Below, piece after piece: positions 11,000 through 23,026 of a DNA stretch of 64,000 nt. Numbering within the stretch: position 1 is the first letter of the stretch; each line of letters opens with the position of its first letter. The translations under genes were made by a program, and so were the position numbers. This stretch comes from Sialis fuliginosa. Its lineage: Eukaryota; Arthropoda; Insecta; Megaloptera; Sialidae. The notes below the pieces were generated by a model, which was not told where the DNA came from, ran no database searches, and saw only the letters and a program-made list of their open reading frames with translations. The DNA lies in NCBI GenBank assembly GCA_961205875.1, contig OY540822.1, positions 2,978,501-3,042,500 of the forward strand, read 5' to 3'.

Positions 11000-13472
11000 C
11001 ACTGCTTGTCACAATTAGTGGGACACTTTTTCAATGTAACACAGTTTTGGTAAAAATTGTCATATTAATATGAAAATTCATAAAAATCATTAGTATGGTG
11101 TTGTTTCAAAGCCCAAAGAGTAAAAACTTTGTGCGTGCATCGATAGCGGGTGTACAACCCTTGGAGGGGTGAAAAATGGAAAGTGACAATTTCAAGTATT
11201 GAAAAAAAAGTTTAAAAACTGTTTATTTCAAGATAATGATAAAATTCACATTAATTTTTATACGTAGAACTTATTTCAACCCTAAAGGTATAAACTATAT
11301 TTTTAAATCAATATTTAATTCTATTTATCACCTGTTCTCATCCCCTAAATTTAGGTTATTAGAAATATAGGAAAATATGAAAGAAATTTTAAAAATCTTC
11401 AAGGGTTGTTAGAAATAATCATAATAAATATAAATTTACAATTTCAATAAGATCCAGTAATTTTCAACCACTTTTCTACCCTTTGATATTCAACCCCCTG
11501 TGTATTACAATTAATTCGAACAAAGTAGGTAAAGATAAATTTTTGAAATTTACAAAATAGGTAGTAAACAGTATACACAACGGTACTGTATGTTAAAAAA
11601 CACAAATAAATTATAAGGGTAGGCATCAACCCTTAAATACTAAACCGCCCCAAATAGTAGGGTAGAATATTAAATTTAAGTGTGATTTTATGAGAAATCA
11701 ATTAATGCTCTTATTTGAAGATTTTTGTGAAAATTTTGAGCACCACAATTCACCCCTACGGATGTAGCTACCCTAAATTTAAAAAATATACACTTTTTTA
11801 AAAACATCGTATCTAAAAATTCAGTGGAATTTTTTTATCATCCTTTCGTATTATAAAAGGCCGATATTTGATCTTTCTACACCGGTAAAATTAAAACAAT
11901 ACACTATCAGGAACTACCCTTAAATTATTATTTCTTAAAAATAAAATAAATTTTATTTCAATTAATATTGAAAATATAGGTATCTATGGAAATTAATGGA
12001 CAATTTACGAGTTTGGCTCAAATTAATCCAATCGTTTTAACACGTTTCTGATAATTTATTGTTTTAATTTTACCGGTAACGAAAGAACAAATGTCAGCCT
12101 TTTATATTACGAAAGGATGAAACAAAAATACCACGGACTGTCTAGATACCATATTTAAAAAAATGTGTATATTTTTTTAAATTGAGGGTACCTATATCCG
12201 TAGGGGTGAATTGTGGTGCACAAAATTTTCAAAAAAATTGTCAAATAACAGCTTTAATTGATTTTTCATAAAATCGCAATTGAATTCAATTAACAACTCT
12301 ATTATCGGGGGTGATTTAGTTTTTAAGGGTTGATGACTACCCTTAAAACTTATTTGTGTTTTTTAACATACAATTCTGTTGTATACACACTTTACTACAC
12401 ATTTAGTAAATTTCAACGTCTCAGAACGATTTAATTAATTTGAGTAAAACTTATGAATAACTCGTAAATTGTCCATTAATTTCCATAGATACCTATATTT
12501 TCAATATTAATTGAAATAAAATTTATTTTATTTTTAAGAAATAATAATTTAAGGGTAGTTCCTGATAGTGTATTGTTTTAATTTTACCGGTGTAGAAAGA
12601 TCAAATATCGGCCTTTTATAATACGAAAGGATGATAAAAAAATTCCACTGAATTTTTAGATACGATGTTTTTAAAAAAGTGTATATTTTTTAAATTTAGG
12701 GTAGCTACATCCGTAGGGGTGAATTGTGGTGCTCAAAATTTTCACAAAAATCTTCAAATAAGAGCATTAATTGATTTCTCATAAAATCACACTTAAATTT
12801 AATATTCTACCCTACTATTTGGGGCGGTTTAGTATTTAAGGGTTGATGCCTACCCTTATAATTTATTTGTGTTTTTTAACATACAGTACCGTTGTGTATA
12901 CTGTTTACTACCTATTTTGTAAATTTCAAAAATTTATCTTTACCTACTTTGTTCGAATTAATTGTAATACACAGGGGGTTGAATATCAAAGGGTAGAAAA
13001 GTGGTTGAAAATTACTGGATCTTATTGAAATTGTAAATTTATATTTATTATGATTATTTCTAACAACCCTTGAAGATTTTTAAAATTTCTTTCATATTTT
13101 CCTATATTTCTAATAACCTAAATTTAGGGGATGAGAACAGGTGATAAATAGAATTAAATATTGATTTAAAAATATAGTTTATACCTTTAGGGTTGAAATA
13201 AGTTCTACGTATAAAAATTAATGTGAATTTTATCATTATCTTGAAATAAACAGTTTTTAAACTTTTTTTTCAATACTTGAAATTGTCACTTTCCATTTTT
13301 CACCCCTCCAAGGGTTGTACACCCGCTATCGATGCACGCACAAAGTTTTTACTCTTTGGGCTTTGAAACAACACCATACTAATGATTTTTATGAATTTTC
13401 ATATTAATATGACAATTTTTACCAAAACTGTGTTACATTGAAAAAGTGTCCCACTAATTGTGACAAGCAGTG
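11000..13472. mobile_element. Foldback (palindromic) element with TA duplication inside BEL pol
   Basis: The left end CACTGCTTGTCACAATTAG is mirrored at the right end by CTAATTGTGACAAGCAGTG. TA flanks both sides (10998-10999 and 13473-13474). The arms run to about 12.0-12.3 kb, giving roughly 1 kb or more of inverted match with a less symmetric centre. The same 61-aa frame appears on opposite strands at 11444-11629 and 12843-13028 because of the symmetry and is not a gene. No transposase is present. It looks like a Tc1/mariner-mobilised foldback. Confidence 0.9.
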
Positions 13473-15098
13473 TAGTTTGGCAAGTAAAACTGTAGCTAGT
13501 AGTTCCAAACGCGGTATAGTTTGTATTTTCATGGGGGCGACTTTAGTTTTCGCACAAACCAAGTTCACAACCACCTGATTGTTAGGTAAAATAGATCTAG
13601 CATAAACCACAGCGCCATAAGAAGTAAGGCAGGCATCACAAAAACCTACTAACATAGTATTAGCGTCCGGTAAAATCCCTAAGTGACGAGAAAGTTTAAA
13701 ATCCTGTAAAAGAGTAAATTCGTCCTGTAGATTTTTCCACTCATCCGTGATGTCACTCTCAGGAATTTCGTCCCAGTCTAAGGGGGTAGCCCACATTCTA
13801 CGTATTATCAATTTAATTATTAAAGTCACGGGACTTAAAAACCCACAAGGGTCGAATAAGCGCGCGACGGTAGATAATACATTACGTTTAGTGCAATCCC
13901 GAAATTCCGTCTGTATACAAAATGTAAAAATGTCGGTATGGGGAAACCACTGTAACCCCAGGACCTTTAATCCATCAGTGTTAAAGGTAACTATTTTTGG
14001 TGACCGATCGCTTTCTGGAATATCTTGTAATAAGTCAGTCGAGTTAACAGCCCACTTGGTCAATTTAAAATGTCCGCTTTCAAATAAGCGTGTTAATTGT
14101 GTATATGTATCTTTAGCTTCAGTTATATCAGGTACACTACACACCAGATCATCAATATAAAAATCGCGCCGTACTATGTTGGCCGCTATTGGGTAATTAT
14201 GGGCCTCATCTGTAGCTAGCTGATGTAAAGTGCGAATAGCTAAGAAGGGCGACGATTTAACACCGAAAGTGACTGTGTTTAAACTATAAACCGCAACCGG
14301 GTCGTTAGTTGAAAAACGCCATAACACTTGTTGGAAGCGTTGATGATCTGGGTGTATTCCGATACGTAAATACATTTGACGAATATCCGCCGTAAATGCG
14401 ATCGGAAACATTCGAAAATTGATAAAAATATTACACACGTCAGTTTGAAGTTTCTGACCGGTATGTAAGAGACAATTTAAAGATACTTGTGTAGTTGATT
14501 TGCACGAAGCATTAAATACACACCGTAATGGTGTTGTGGGACTGTCGGGTTTAAAAACAGCGTGATGCGGTATAAAATAATTCGGAGTAATTATTTTACT
14601 GGGTGAAACCAACGACATATACCCTAAGTCCAGATATTCCTTAAAAATTGCGTCATATTTATTTTTGAATTCAGGAGCCTTTTGAAATCTCCTTTCCAAG
14701 GATGTGAGACACTTTAAGGCTGTAGCATATGAATCCCCTAGAATAGTGGGATCTGCTTTGAAAGGTAGAGAGACTACATATCGTCCCGATTGTTCCCGAT
14801 AAGTAGAGGCAGCGTATAGTTTCTCACACTCCACATCGTCGGGATGGGGGAACCGCTCGAGGGGGAAATCTTCATCCTCCCAAAATTTTTCTACCAAATT
14901 ATTTAAAGACGGTTCGACCTGTATACTGTAAGAATTAACCGAATTGTCAAACGAATTTTTACTTGGGACTGTGCCCGAAACTACAAACCCAAATTTAGTT
15001 TTGTACGCAATTGGAGAATTCGGTTCTCCTATGACAGTACCTGACTCTAATAATAAAGAAAACAATTGGACCCCTAAGATGACATCAATAGGCGCGGG
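13473..15098 (-). CDS. BEL/Pao reverse transcriptase region of pol
   Basis: A long minus-strand frame (methionine at 15065, but open to the E1 insertion point). It has the BEL entry motif KTKFGFVVSGTV, then LRCVFNAS, AFTADIRQMYLRIGI and the active site YIDD at residues 303-306, then FHP-like and IPRLELLATVLLAKL segments leading to RNase H. No internal stop is seen. It copies element RNA to DNA. It is cut off from the protease by E1 at 15098 and from RNase H by the palindromic insert at 13473; the last about 18 residues of the raw frame lie in that insert. Confidence 0.88.
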
Positions 15099-15624
15099 AG
15101 TTACGGAAAACCCTTAGTTATAATACATATATAATAAGTATACATGTAATCACATAGAATGTAGTCATAGTTAAGCTATTTTAAAGACATACATATATTC
15201 ATTTATTATTTTATACACATAAGCACGTTTAAGACATTAAGGGATGTCAGAGTCCAGATTACCAATTGTTCATTGTTAATAGAAATATATTCTTTATTAC
15301 TTTAGGTATAAATTGTAGTGATCAGAAATCTAATATTTACAAATAACACATGTTATTCTTTATATAAGAAAATCAATTAATATTAAAATATCTTAAAGTT
15401 CAGAAACACATCTAGTTAGTAAACAAGCTGCACCATTGTATTCATTCATTGTATTCATTCATTGTATTCTTTATTATTATGTTGTAATTGCCGTATATAT
15501 ACTGATACTTGGTTTCTACTAAACACTTGTTCTCTGATATTGTTACTCTGTTATTATACTTGTATATATTAAATTAAATAAAAGATTATTTTTTTAATAC
15601 ATTTGCAATCAAAGTTATTTAATT
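15099..15624 (+). repeat. E1 5' LTR
   Basis: A 526-bp LTR. It holds TATATATAC-type TATA candidates, a short direct repeat of TGTATTCATTCAT, and AATAAA at 15577-15582. It matches 22501-23026 and, in reverse, the solo LTR at 37065-39361. Confidence 0.92.
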
Positions 15625-15641
15625 GGCGCAGTCGGTAGGAT
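15624..15641 (+). promoter_or_regulatory. E1 primer binding site
   Basis: TGGCGCAGTCGGTAGGAT starts at the last base of the LTR. This is the tRNA-Ser-type PBS known from the 17.6 and 297 group of insect errantiviruses. Confidence 0.85.
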
Positions 15642-15982
15642 TGCAAATCAAACATCATATCAAGCGTTATAATTCACAAATCAAAAGTGTGTCTAAACAT
15701 TCGTGATTAAAACATATTCGACGGTTTATCGAGTTCGCGAATAAAAGACAGTAACGTGAATGATTGGAAGTCTACTTCATTGAAAAATCAACAACTGAAG
15801 GCGAGTTTCAACTCCTTGAGACTACCGAACCAAGAAATAAGAAGAGATCTAGCATCGTCATTGTTTTGGATTGTGGTCAACAATCGATCCGACGGATTAT
15901 CGGAAGCAGCGGAACAATCGTGCAGAAGGAAGCAGTATGAAAGCAGCGATATTCACAATAATATACTGGTGAGTCGTATAAT
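15642..15982 (+). other. E1 5' leader
   Basis: Untranslated leader between PBS and gag. It contains a 76-aa frame (15756-15986) that overlaps the gag start in another register and has no recognisable domain; it may be leader only. A spliced env mRNA, as in related elements, would need a donor here; TGGTGAGTCG at about 15967 is a fair candidate. Confidence 0.5.
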
Positions 15983-17395
15983 TTGATATTGTTTCATATG
16001 TCTTTTAAATTACGTCCCTCTTTACTAACACAAGTTCTTAGTGATTTGAGCAAAAACAATATTAACGAAGGTTTATCGTTACATTCGAACGAAGGTTTAT
16101 CGTTTGACGCGGAGACAAGTCATTTAAATTTAAGTTCAAATAATAAATTAGAAACAAATTCAATTAATAATTTAGAAACAAGTTTAATAAATAATACAAA
16201 AGAATCGTTCAACATGTCTGTGAATACAGATCAATCAAATAAAAATATAACTAGTATAGATATTTTCAATAATCTCAGGATACCTGATATTATTAAAGAT
16301 TTACCACATTATGATGGAAATCCAAGACTATTATATGATTTCATTAGCAATGTAGAAGAAATACTTTCACTTATACCCGTCTCTGAAAGTGAACCTTATT
16401 ATAAATTTCTAATTAGAACAATAAGGAATAAAATCGTAGGTAATGCGAACGAAATTTTAAATTTATACGGAACGCAATTAAATTGGCATCAAATTAAAGA
16501 TAATTTAATAACGCACTATTCTGACAAAAGAAACGAAACTTCACTTATACGCGATTTACATCAATTACAACAAGGATCAGATTCATTAGAGACATTTTAT
16601 GCTAAAATCATAGAAATTTTTGCAACAATGTGCAATCATATTTCAGTACACGAATCTAATCACCATGTAATTGAAGCTAAAAGATCATTATACCAAGAAA
16701 TGTGCTTAAATACATTTTTAATAGGATTGAGAGAACCCGTAGGCTCAACAATCAGAGCAATGCAACCTAATTCGTTAACAGACGCTTTGACTTTTTGTTT
16801 AAAAGAACAAAATACATATTACATGCGAAATAAAAATACCCAACAATTAAATAAAACAACACATACACCTCAATACAAACCACAAATACCTATTCATAAT
16901 AAAACCCATGTACAAACGTACAGACATCCATCCTCATTTCAACAAAGACAACAATCGTTACCCTTTCAAAATAAACAACCATTACCTTTCCAATATAAAA
17001 TAAATAATCAACAACCTTTTAGACAACCATTTAATAAACCCTTTAATCCTCAACCAAATACATCTAAACCTTATAATTTCCAACATAATCAAAGACCTAC
17101 ACCTATGGATACCTCAAGTGGTAACACTAGACAATTTAATTCACAACACAATACATTTAAATCACCAACACAACCTAATTTCATAAGTAGAGAGTTATTT
17201 AACGTAGAACCTCCAGATACACATACAAATAATTCTGAATATAAAAATTACCCTTTAGAATGCGAAAATCTCGCATCATATGATTTAAATGAAGAAGTAC
17301 CAAATTATAAAAATCAGTTAGATAATTATGTAACTAATGAGATAGATGACACAAATTTTCAATTGTCAGCCTCGCAGAATCAATCGGATACTTAG
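15983..17395 (+). CDS. gag: E1 Gag
   Basis: A 470-aa protein that would form the virus-like particle core. The first roughly 90 residues are low-complexity N/S-rich. The middle, from about residue 105 (RIPDIIKDLPHYDGNPRLL) to 285, resembles the capsid-like retrotransposon Gag domain with a QLQQGSDSLETFYAKI segment. Residues 300-400 are Q/N/P/F-rich repeats. No zinc knuckle is present, as in many errantiviruses. The ATG at 15983 may be followed by an in-frame alternative (MSFKL at +5). The frame is intact to its stop. The pol frame opens about 50 bp later instead of overlapping, so the usual frameshift region is damaged. Confidence 0.85.
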   Translation: MILFHMSFKLRPSLLTQVLSDLSKNNINEGLSLHSNEGLSFDAETSHLNLSSNNKLETNSINNLETSLINNTKESFNMSVNTDQSNKNITSIDIFNNLRIPDIIKDLPHYDGNPRLLYDFISNVEEILSLIPVSESEPYYKFLIRTIRNKIVGNANEILNLYGTQLNWHQIKDNLITHYSDKRNETSLIRDLHQLQQGSDSLETFYAKIIEIFATMCNHISVHESNHHVIEAKRSLYQEMCLNTFLIGLREPVGSTIRAMQPNSLTDALTFCLKEQNTYYMRNKNTQQLNKTTHTPQYKPQIPIHNKTHVQTYRHPSSFQQRQQSLPFQNKQPLPFQYKINNQQPFRQPFNKPFNPQPNTSKPYNFQHNQRPTPMDTSSGNTRQFNSQHNTFKSPTQPNFISRELFNVEPPDTHTNNSEYKNYPLECENLASYDLNEEVPNYKNQLDNYVTNEIDDTNFQLSASQNQSDT

Positions 17396-17444
17396 ATATA
17401 AATAATCACAACGGCAAAAAATTACCATATATACATTTAACTAA

Positions 17445-19721
17445 TCAATACCTCCTTTAAAATTTCTCATTGATACAGGATCTTCAGTTTCGTTTATAGA
17501 CCCAAAATTCGTAAATGAAAGTGAAACAGAAAAAATAAACCCTATAGAAATAACCACTGTATTTTCTAAACATAAATTAAATAAACAAATAACTTATGAT
17601 TATATTTTAGAATTTCATAATGACGAACCATTAAAATTTATTGTATTCAAATTTCATGCATACTTTGACGGTTTAATCGGACTTGATACATTAGAACAAT
17701 TAGAAGGTAAAATAAATTTAAAAACGCAAACGTTAGAAACTAAATACACTAAAATTCCATTAAGTTATAAACCTAACTATATGTCTCAATTATATATAAT
17801 TAAACCAAAAACAAAAATTATAGCTAAATTACCAGTCGATATTCAAAACGGTGACATTTTAATACCCGAAACTATCATTCAAAACGACTTAATAATACAA
17901 GAAGGAATTTATAAAGCAACAGAATTTCATAGTAATATTACCGTGTTAAATAAATCTAACTTTGAGAAAAAATTTATAATTGAACAACCAATTAAATGTA
18001 AACCATATTTAAATTTCATTGAATGTAATAATATTAATATAAAATCTCCCGAACAAGACATAAACTATTCAGATATAAAAAATTTAATCAGAATAGACCA
18101 TTTAAATCAAGAAGAACAAAAACAAATAATTAAAATTTGTAAACAATATGAAGATATATTTTTTAAAGACGGACAAGACTTAACATTTACTAATCAAATA
18201 AAGCACGAAATAAAAACTAAAGATGATTTACCTATATATACAAAATCCTATAGATATCCTGAAATCCACAAAGAAGAAGTCCAAAATCAAATAGATAAAC
18301 TCCTTAATCAAGGTATAATCAGACCTAGCTATTCACCCTGGCCCTCTCCTATATGGATTGTCCCGAAAAAACTCGACGCTAGTGGCGTACGTAAATGGAG
18401 ATTAGTGATAGATTATAGAAAACTTAATGAAAAAACTATTGATGATCGTTATCCACTCCCTAATATAACGGAAATTCTTGATAAATTAGGTAAATGCATA
18501 TATTTTTCCACTCTAGACTTAGCTTCAGGTTTTCACCAAATTGAAGTAAAAGAATCAGACATTCAAAAAACCGCTTTTACAGTTAATAATGGGCATTATG
18601 AGTTTGTAAGGATGGCATTCGGTTTGAAAAACGCGCCTAGTACCTTTCAACGTGTCATGGATAATGTTTTAAGAGATTTACAAGGAAAAATTTGCCTAGT
18701 ATATATGGACGACATAATTATATTCAGCACTTCGTTACAGGAACACATAGAAAATTTACGTAAAGTTTTCGATAAACTTAGAGAATCAAATTTTAAAGTT
18801 CAGTTAGACAAGTCAGAATTTCTTCATAAAGAAATTAGTTTTTTAGGGCATATCGTAACTAGCGAAGGTGTTAAACCTAATCCTGATAAAATCCAAGCCA
18901 TAAAAAAATTTCCGATTCCTAAAACTCCTAAACAAATAAAATCATTTTTAGGCTTACTCGGATATTACAGAAAATTTATAAAAGACTTTGCTAAACTTAC
19001 TAAACCTTTAACAGAATGTTTACGTAAAGATAAAGAAATAAAAATAGACGAACGATATAAAACATGTTTTGAAACTTGTAAAGATTTACTATGTAATGAT
19101 CCAATTTTACAATATCCGGACTTTTCGAAACCATTTGTATTAACTACAGATGCAAGTAATATGGCGATCGGTTCAGTGCTTTCCCAAGGTCAAATAGGAT
19201 CAGATAAACCTGTATGTTATGCATCTAGAACTTTAACAAAAACCGAACAAAATTATAGTACTATAGAGAAAGAACTACTTGCAATAGTTTGGGCGACAAA
19301 ATATTTTAGACCTTACTTATTCGGTCGAAAGTTTAAAATTATAACGGATCATAAACCCCTTACGTGGCTTTTTTCTTTAAAAGAACCGAACAGTAAATTA
19401 GTACGCTGGAGATTGAAACTAGAAGAATTCGATTACGAAATAATGTATAAAAAAGGTAAAATTAATACTAACGCTGACGCTCTGAGTAGAATCGAACTAA
19501 ATAATCATGACTCATTAAGTAATAACGCAACAAGTTCAACAGTACATTCTAATCAAGAAAATTTAAACACAGGTGTACCTATTTCAGAAAAAGCTATTAA
19601 TTTATTTCAAGAACAATTAATTTTAAAATCATCTAATAAAGAATCGAATATATTAAAAATTTTATTTAAAACTAAAAGACGCCGTACTACGAAAGCTCTA
19701 ATATTGATAAACAAAAATTAA
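17445..19721 (+). pseudogene. pol: E1 Pol: protease, reverse transcriptase, RNase H
   Basis: The frame is open from just after a stop at 17442. The protease motif LIDTGSSVSFID lies near the start. From methionine 17781, RT motifs follow: WRLVIDYRKLN (residues 206-216), STLDLASGFHQI and the active site YMDD at 308-311. RNase H begins near TTDASNMAIG and includes a TDHKPLTW block and an ADALSR tail. It ends at 19721 in a short out-of-register run; integrase continues in another frame from about 19680, so an indel splits pol. There is also no overlap with gag. Type pseudogene reflects these breaks. Confidence 0.88.
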
Positions 19722-20971
19722 TAAATATTTTTAAACAATTTATTAATTGTAGTAAATTAACTTGCATATTAACCGATGACTCAACATTTCTCTTAATACA
19801 AGACATTTATGATCAATTCTTTTCTAAATATAAAATTGTTAGATCAACACAACTCTTGAAAGATATAGAAAATCCTGATGAACAAGATGAAATTATACAA
19901 ACATATCATAAAAACTCTAATCATAGAGGAATTAATGAAACATTTGCACATTTATCTCGTGACTATTATTTTGATAATATGAAATCCAAAATAACGATAA
20001 CTATTAATAATTGTGAAACCTGTCAAATAAATAAATATGAAAGAAATCCAATTAAACAAAAGTTTGAATTAACTGAAATACCTAATAAACCTTTTGAAAT
20101 AATTCACGTAGACATTTACCATATTGATAATTTAAATATACTTACTATCTTAGATAAATTTTCAAAATTTGCATCTGCATATATTTTAAACAGTAGAAAT
20201 AGTATAAAATTTTTAGAAAAATTAAAAGAATTTATTTCACATCATGGTTTACCAAATAAATTAATCACAGATAATGCAATGGAATTCGATTATAATACAT
20301 TTAAAGAATTTTGTAAAATTTATAATATTATACATCATAATACTACACCTAAATCATCTACAGGAAATTCTCCAGTAGAAAGATTCCATTCTACATTAAC
20401 AGAAACTTATAGAATAATAAAAAATTCATTTCCACAAAAAACTAATACATCTATATTAAACGAATCTCTAATAACATATAACAATGCTATACATAGTGCA
20501 ACACAACTTACACCATTTGAAATTATTAATGGTCATATTTCAAAAACAAACCTTTTTGACATAAGTAACAATGATTTTACTGATTTACAAGACTATGTTA
20601 ATAAACATTCCGAAAATTATAAAAAATTGAAAGAAATAATACAAAATAAATTGAAAGAAAATCAAGAACGTGTAATAAATAAATTAAATAAAAATCGCAA
20701 AGACCCTATAAATTTCTCAACTGATGAAATAATATTTGAACGCGATAATAGATTTAATAAAACAGCACCTCTTTTTAAAAAACATAAAGTATTAAAAAAT
20801 AAAAAAGTTATTATAAAAACTAATAAAAGAAATGTGCATAAACAAAAATTAAAAAGAAAACGTAAATTTCAGGGTATGGGCAGTTTCGAGCCACACCCAA
20901 GGACAAAGAATAGAAATTCACGACTTAACCAGGAGTCAAGGACTAGTATCGCTACACCTGGGAAAAGCTAA
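19680..20971 (+). pseudogene. E1 integrase
   Basis: The frame is open from about 19680, upstream of the first methionine at 19856. The zinc-binding part includes HKNSNHRG and CETCQINK. The catalytic core has HVDIYH (D86 counted from the methionine), LITDNAMEF (D139) and PVERFHST (E175), giving the D-x35-E spacing exact for retroviral-type integrases. A lysine-rich C-terminus follows. It is cut from RT/RNase H by an indel near 19670. The last about 35 residues overlap the start of the env region in another frame. Confidence 0.87.
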
Positions 20972-22519
20972 GATAATTAAAGATTATATAAAAATTATTC
21001 ATATAATAAACTTAAATGATTATGAAAATAATATCAATTTAATTAAGAAAAATATTATTAAATTTGAGAAACAAATTAAGAAAAACGGAATTAAAGAAAT
21101 AGAAAGTAGTTTAGATTTAATAAAGAATAAGTATAAAGATTTATATAATAATTATTTAACGTTAACTCCAAACTTAGGGTTAAACGTGGTATAATAAACG
21201 GTTTAGGATCTATTATAAAAACTATAACAGGCAATATGGATAATAATGATGCCTTAGAAATAAATAAACAAATAGAAACTATAAATTATAATTTGCATGA
21301 TATGTCTAATGCATTTAATAATCAAGTAAACATAAATCATAAGATGATAGAACGTTTTAATAACATTAGTACTTATATTAATAATCAACAAAACAATTTA
21401 GCTTTATTTATAAAAGGGCTACAAAGAAATTTAGTTAAGGATATAAATAAGGAACAACTTAGTTTATCTTATAGTCAATTTTGTAACCAATTAATATACG
21501 ACATAGACATGATGAAAGATCATCTTAAAGAAATTAGTGAGTCAATAATATTAGCAAAACTAAATATTATATCAAAACAAATATTACATCCATCTGAACT
21601 TAAATTTATTGGAAATGTCTTTAATAATCAATCATTAGTAATTTTATCAACAGAACATATATATGAAATGCTCGAATTACAAGCTTACTATAATAACACT
21701 AACATCATTTTCAATATTCAAATTCCTAACATTTATCCTTATACAAGCGATTTGTATCACATTAGAAGTATACCTATTAACCAATCTGTAACAATTTCAT
21801 CACCTAAACCCTATATCCTTTTAAATAATGAAACATATCAATTATATGATAAGCCATGTAGATTGATTGAAAACACATACTATTGTAAAATCAATAATTT
21901 TCAAAATTCAAGGAATGAAAAATGTTTAACTAAAATTATCCAGAATAAAATAGCACATTGTGAAGCCATCGAACTATCGGAACCAGATTTCATAGAAACA
22001 ATGGAACCAAACTTCTTACTGATTTCAAGCAAACACCCTTTGATCATGGACTCAACCTGTGGAATTAAACACAAGACAATCCAAGGAACTCTTCTGATAC
22101 ATTTCTTCAACTGTACTATAACTATTAACGACATTACTTACACAAGTATATCAACTGTTACTTGGGATAAAACGAAATACAGTTCAACAATATTCAACGA
22201 AATAAACATAACGAAGATCGAAAATAAATGGACCTTTGAAAAATTAAATAAGATGCACTTAGAAAATCAAGATAAAATTCGGCTTATGGAAATGAATACA
22301 AGAAACCATCACTATATAATACATCCAGCCTTAATTCTAATTGGAATAGCAGTTCTAATAATTATCATTATAAAAATTAAAAACAAGTATAATATTTTTA
22401 TCAAGACGAAACAGAATGCAACTCAAACTGACAATGAACAAGAAGAACCGAAAGAAGATAGAAAATTCGCATGGGACATGCTCAACTTTAAGGGGGGAGA
22501 AGTTACGGAAAACCCTTAG
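20952..22519 (+). pseudogene. env: E1 envelope-like protein (env)
   Basis: The main frame (427 aa from methionine 21236) is the errantivirus Env fusion-protein type. A segment with GIINGLGS lies just before that methionine, next to a basic cleavage-type site. An N/Q-rich helical region follows, then a cysteine-containing ectodomain (for example CRLIENTYYCK and CLTKI). A membrane segment near residues 360-378 (PALILIGIAVLIII) and a short basic tail close it. The N-terminal part (about 20952-21190) is in a different frame, with a break at the cleavage region, so no intact Env is encoded. No clear signal peptide was found; a spliced leader is possible. The stop codon lies inside the 3' LTR. Confidence 0.82.
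22490..22500 (+). promoter_or_regulatory. E1 polypurine tract
   Basis: AAGGGGGGAGA directly precedes the 3' LTR start AGTTACGG and lies within the end of the env frame. Confidence 0.85.
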
Positions 22520-23026
22520 TTATAATACATATATAATAAGTATACATGTAATCACATAGAATGTAGTCATAGTTAAGCTATTTTAAAGACATACATATAT
22601 TCATTTATTATTTTATACACATAAGCACGTTTAAGACATTAAGGGATGTCAGAGTCCAGACTACCAATTGTTCATTGTTAATAGAAATATATTCTTTATT
22701 ACTTTAGGTATAAATTGTAGTGATCAGAAATCTTATATTTATAAACAACACATGTTATTCTTTATATAAGAAAATCAATTAATATTAAAATATCTTAAAG
22801 TTCAGAAACACATCTAGTTAGTAAACAAGCTGCACCATTGTATTCATTCATTGTATTCATTCATTGTATTCTTTATTATTATGTTGTAATTGCCGTATAT
22901 ATACTGATACTTGGTTTCTACTAAACACTTGTTCTCTGATATTGTTACTCTGTTATTATACTTGTATATATTAAATTAAATAAAAGATTATTTTTTTAAT
23001 ACATTTGCAATCAAAGTTATTTAATT
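22501..23026 (+). repeat. E1 3' LTR
   Basis: The 526-bp partner of 15099-15624, with about four differences. AATAAA lies at 22979-22984. It is followed by the target duplication CGGG. Confidence 0.92.

Larger units (their letters stand above)
15099..23026 (+). mobile_element. E1: errantivirus-type Gypsy element with env
   Basis: Two 526-bp LTRs start AGTTACGG and end TTATTTAATT, flanked by the 4-bp duplication CGGG (15095-15098 and 23027-23030). The PBS, gag, pol (PR-RT-RNase H-IN), env and polypurine tract are in the errantivirus order. The LTR start AGTTA, end AATT, overlapping PBS and 4-bp duplication all fit insect errantiviruses. The LTRs differ at about four positions by eye. It is 7.9 kb, nearly full length, but pol and env carry indels (near 17.40-17.45, 19.67 and 21.19 kb), so this copy does not encode intact products. 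Confidence 0.93.

Noticed and set aside
11444-13028. Identical 61-aa proteins on opposite strands
   Set aside because: They are mirror images in the arms of the foldback element at 11000-13472; no family resemblance or start context.
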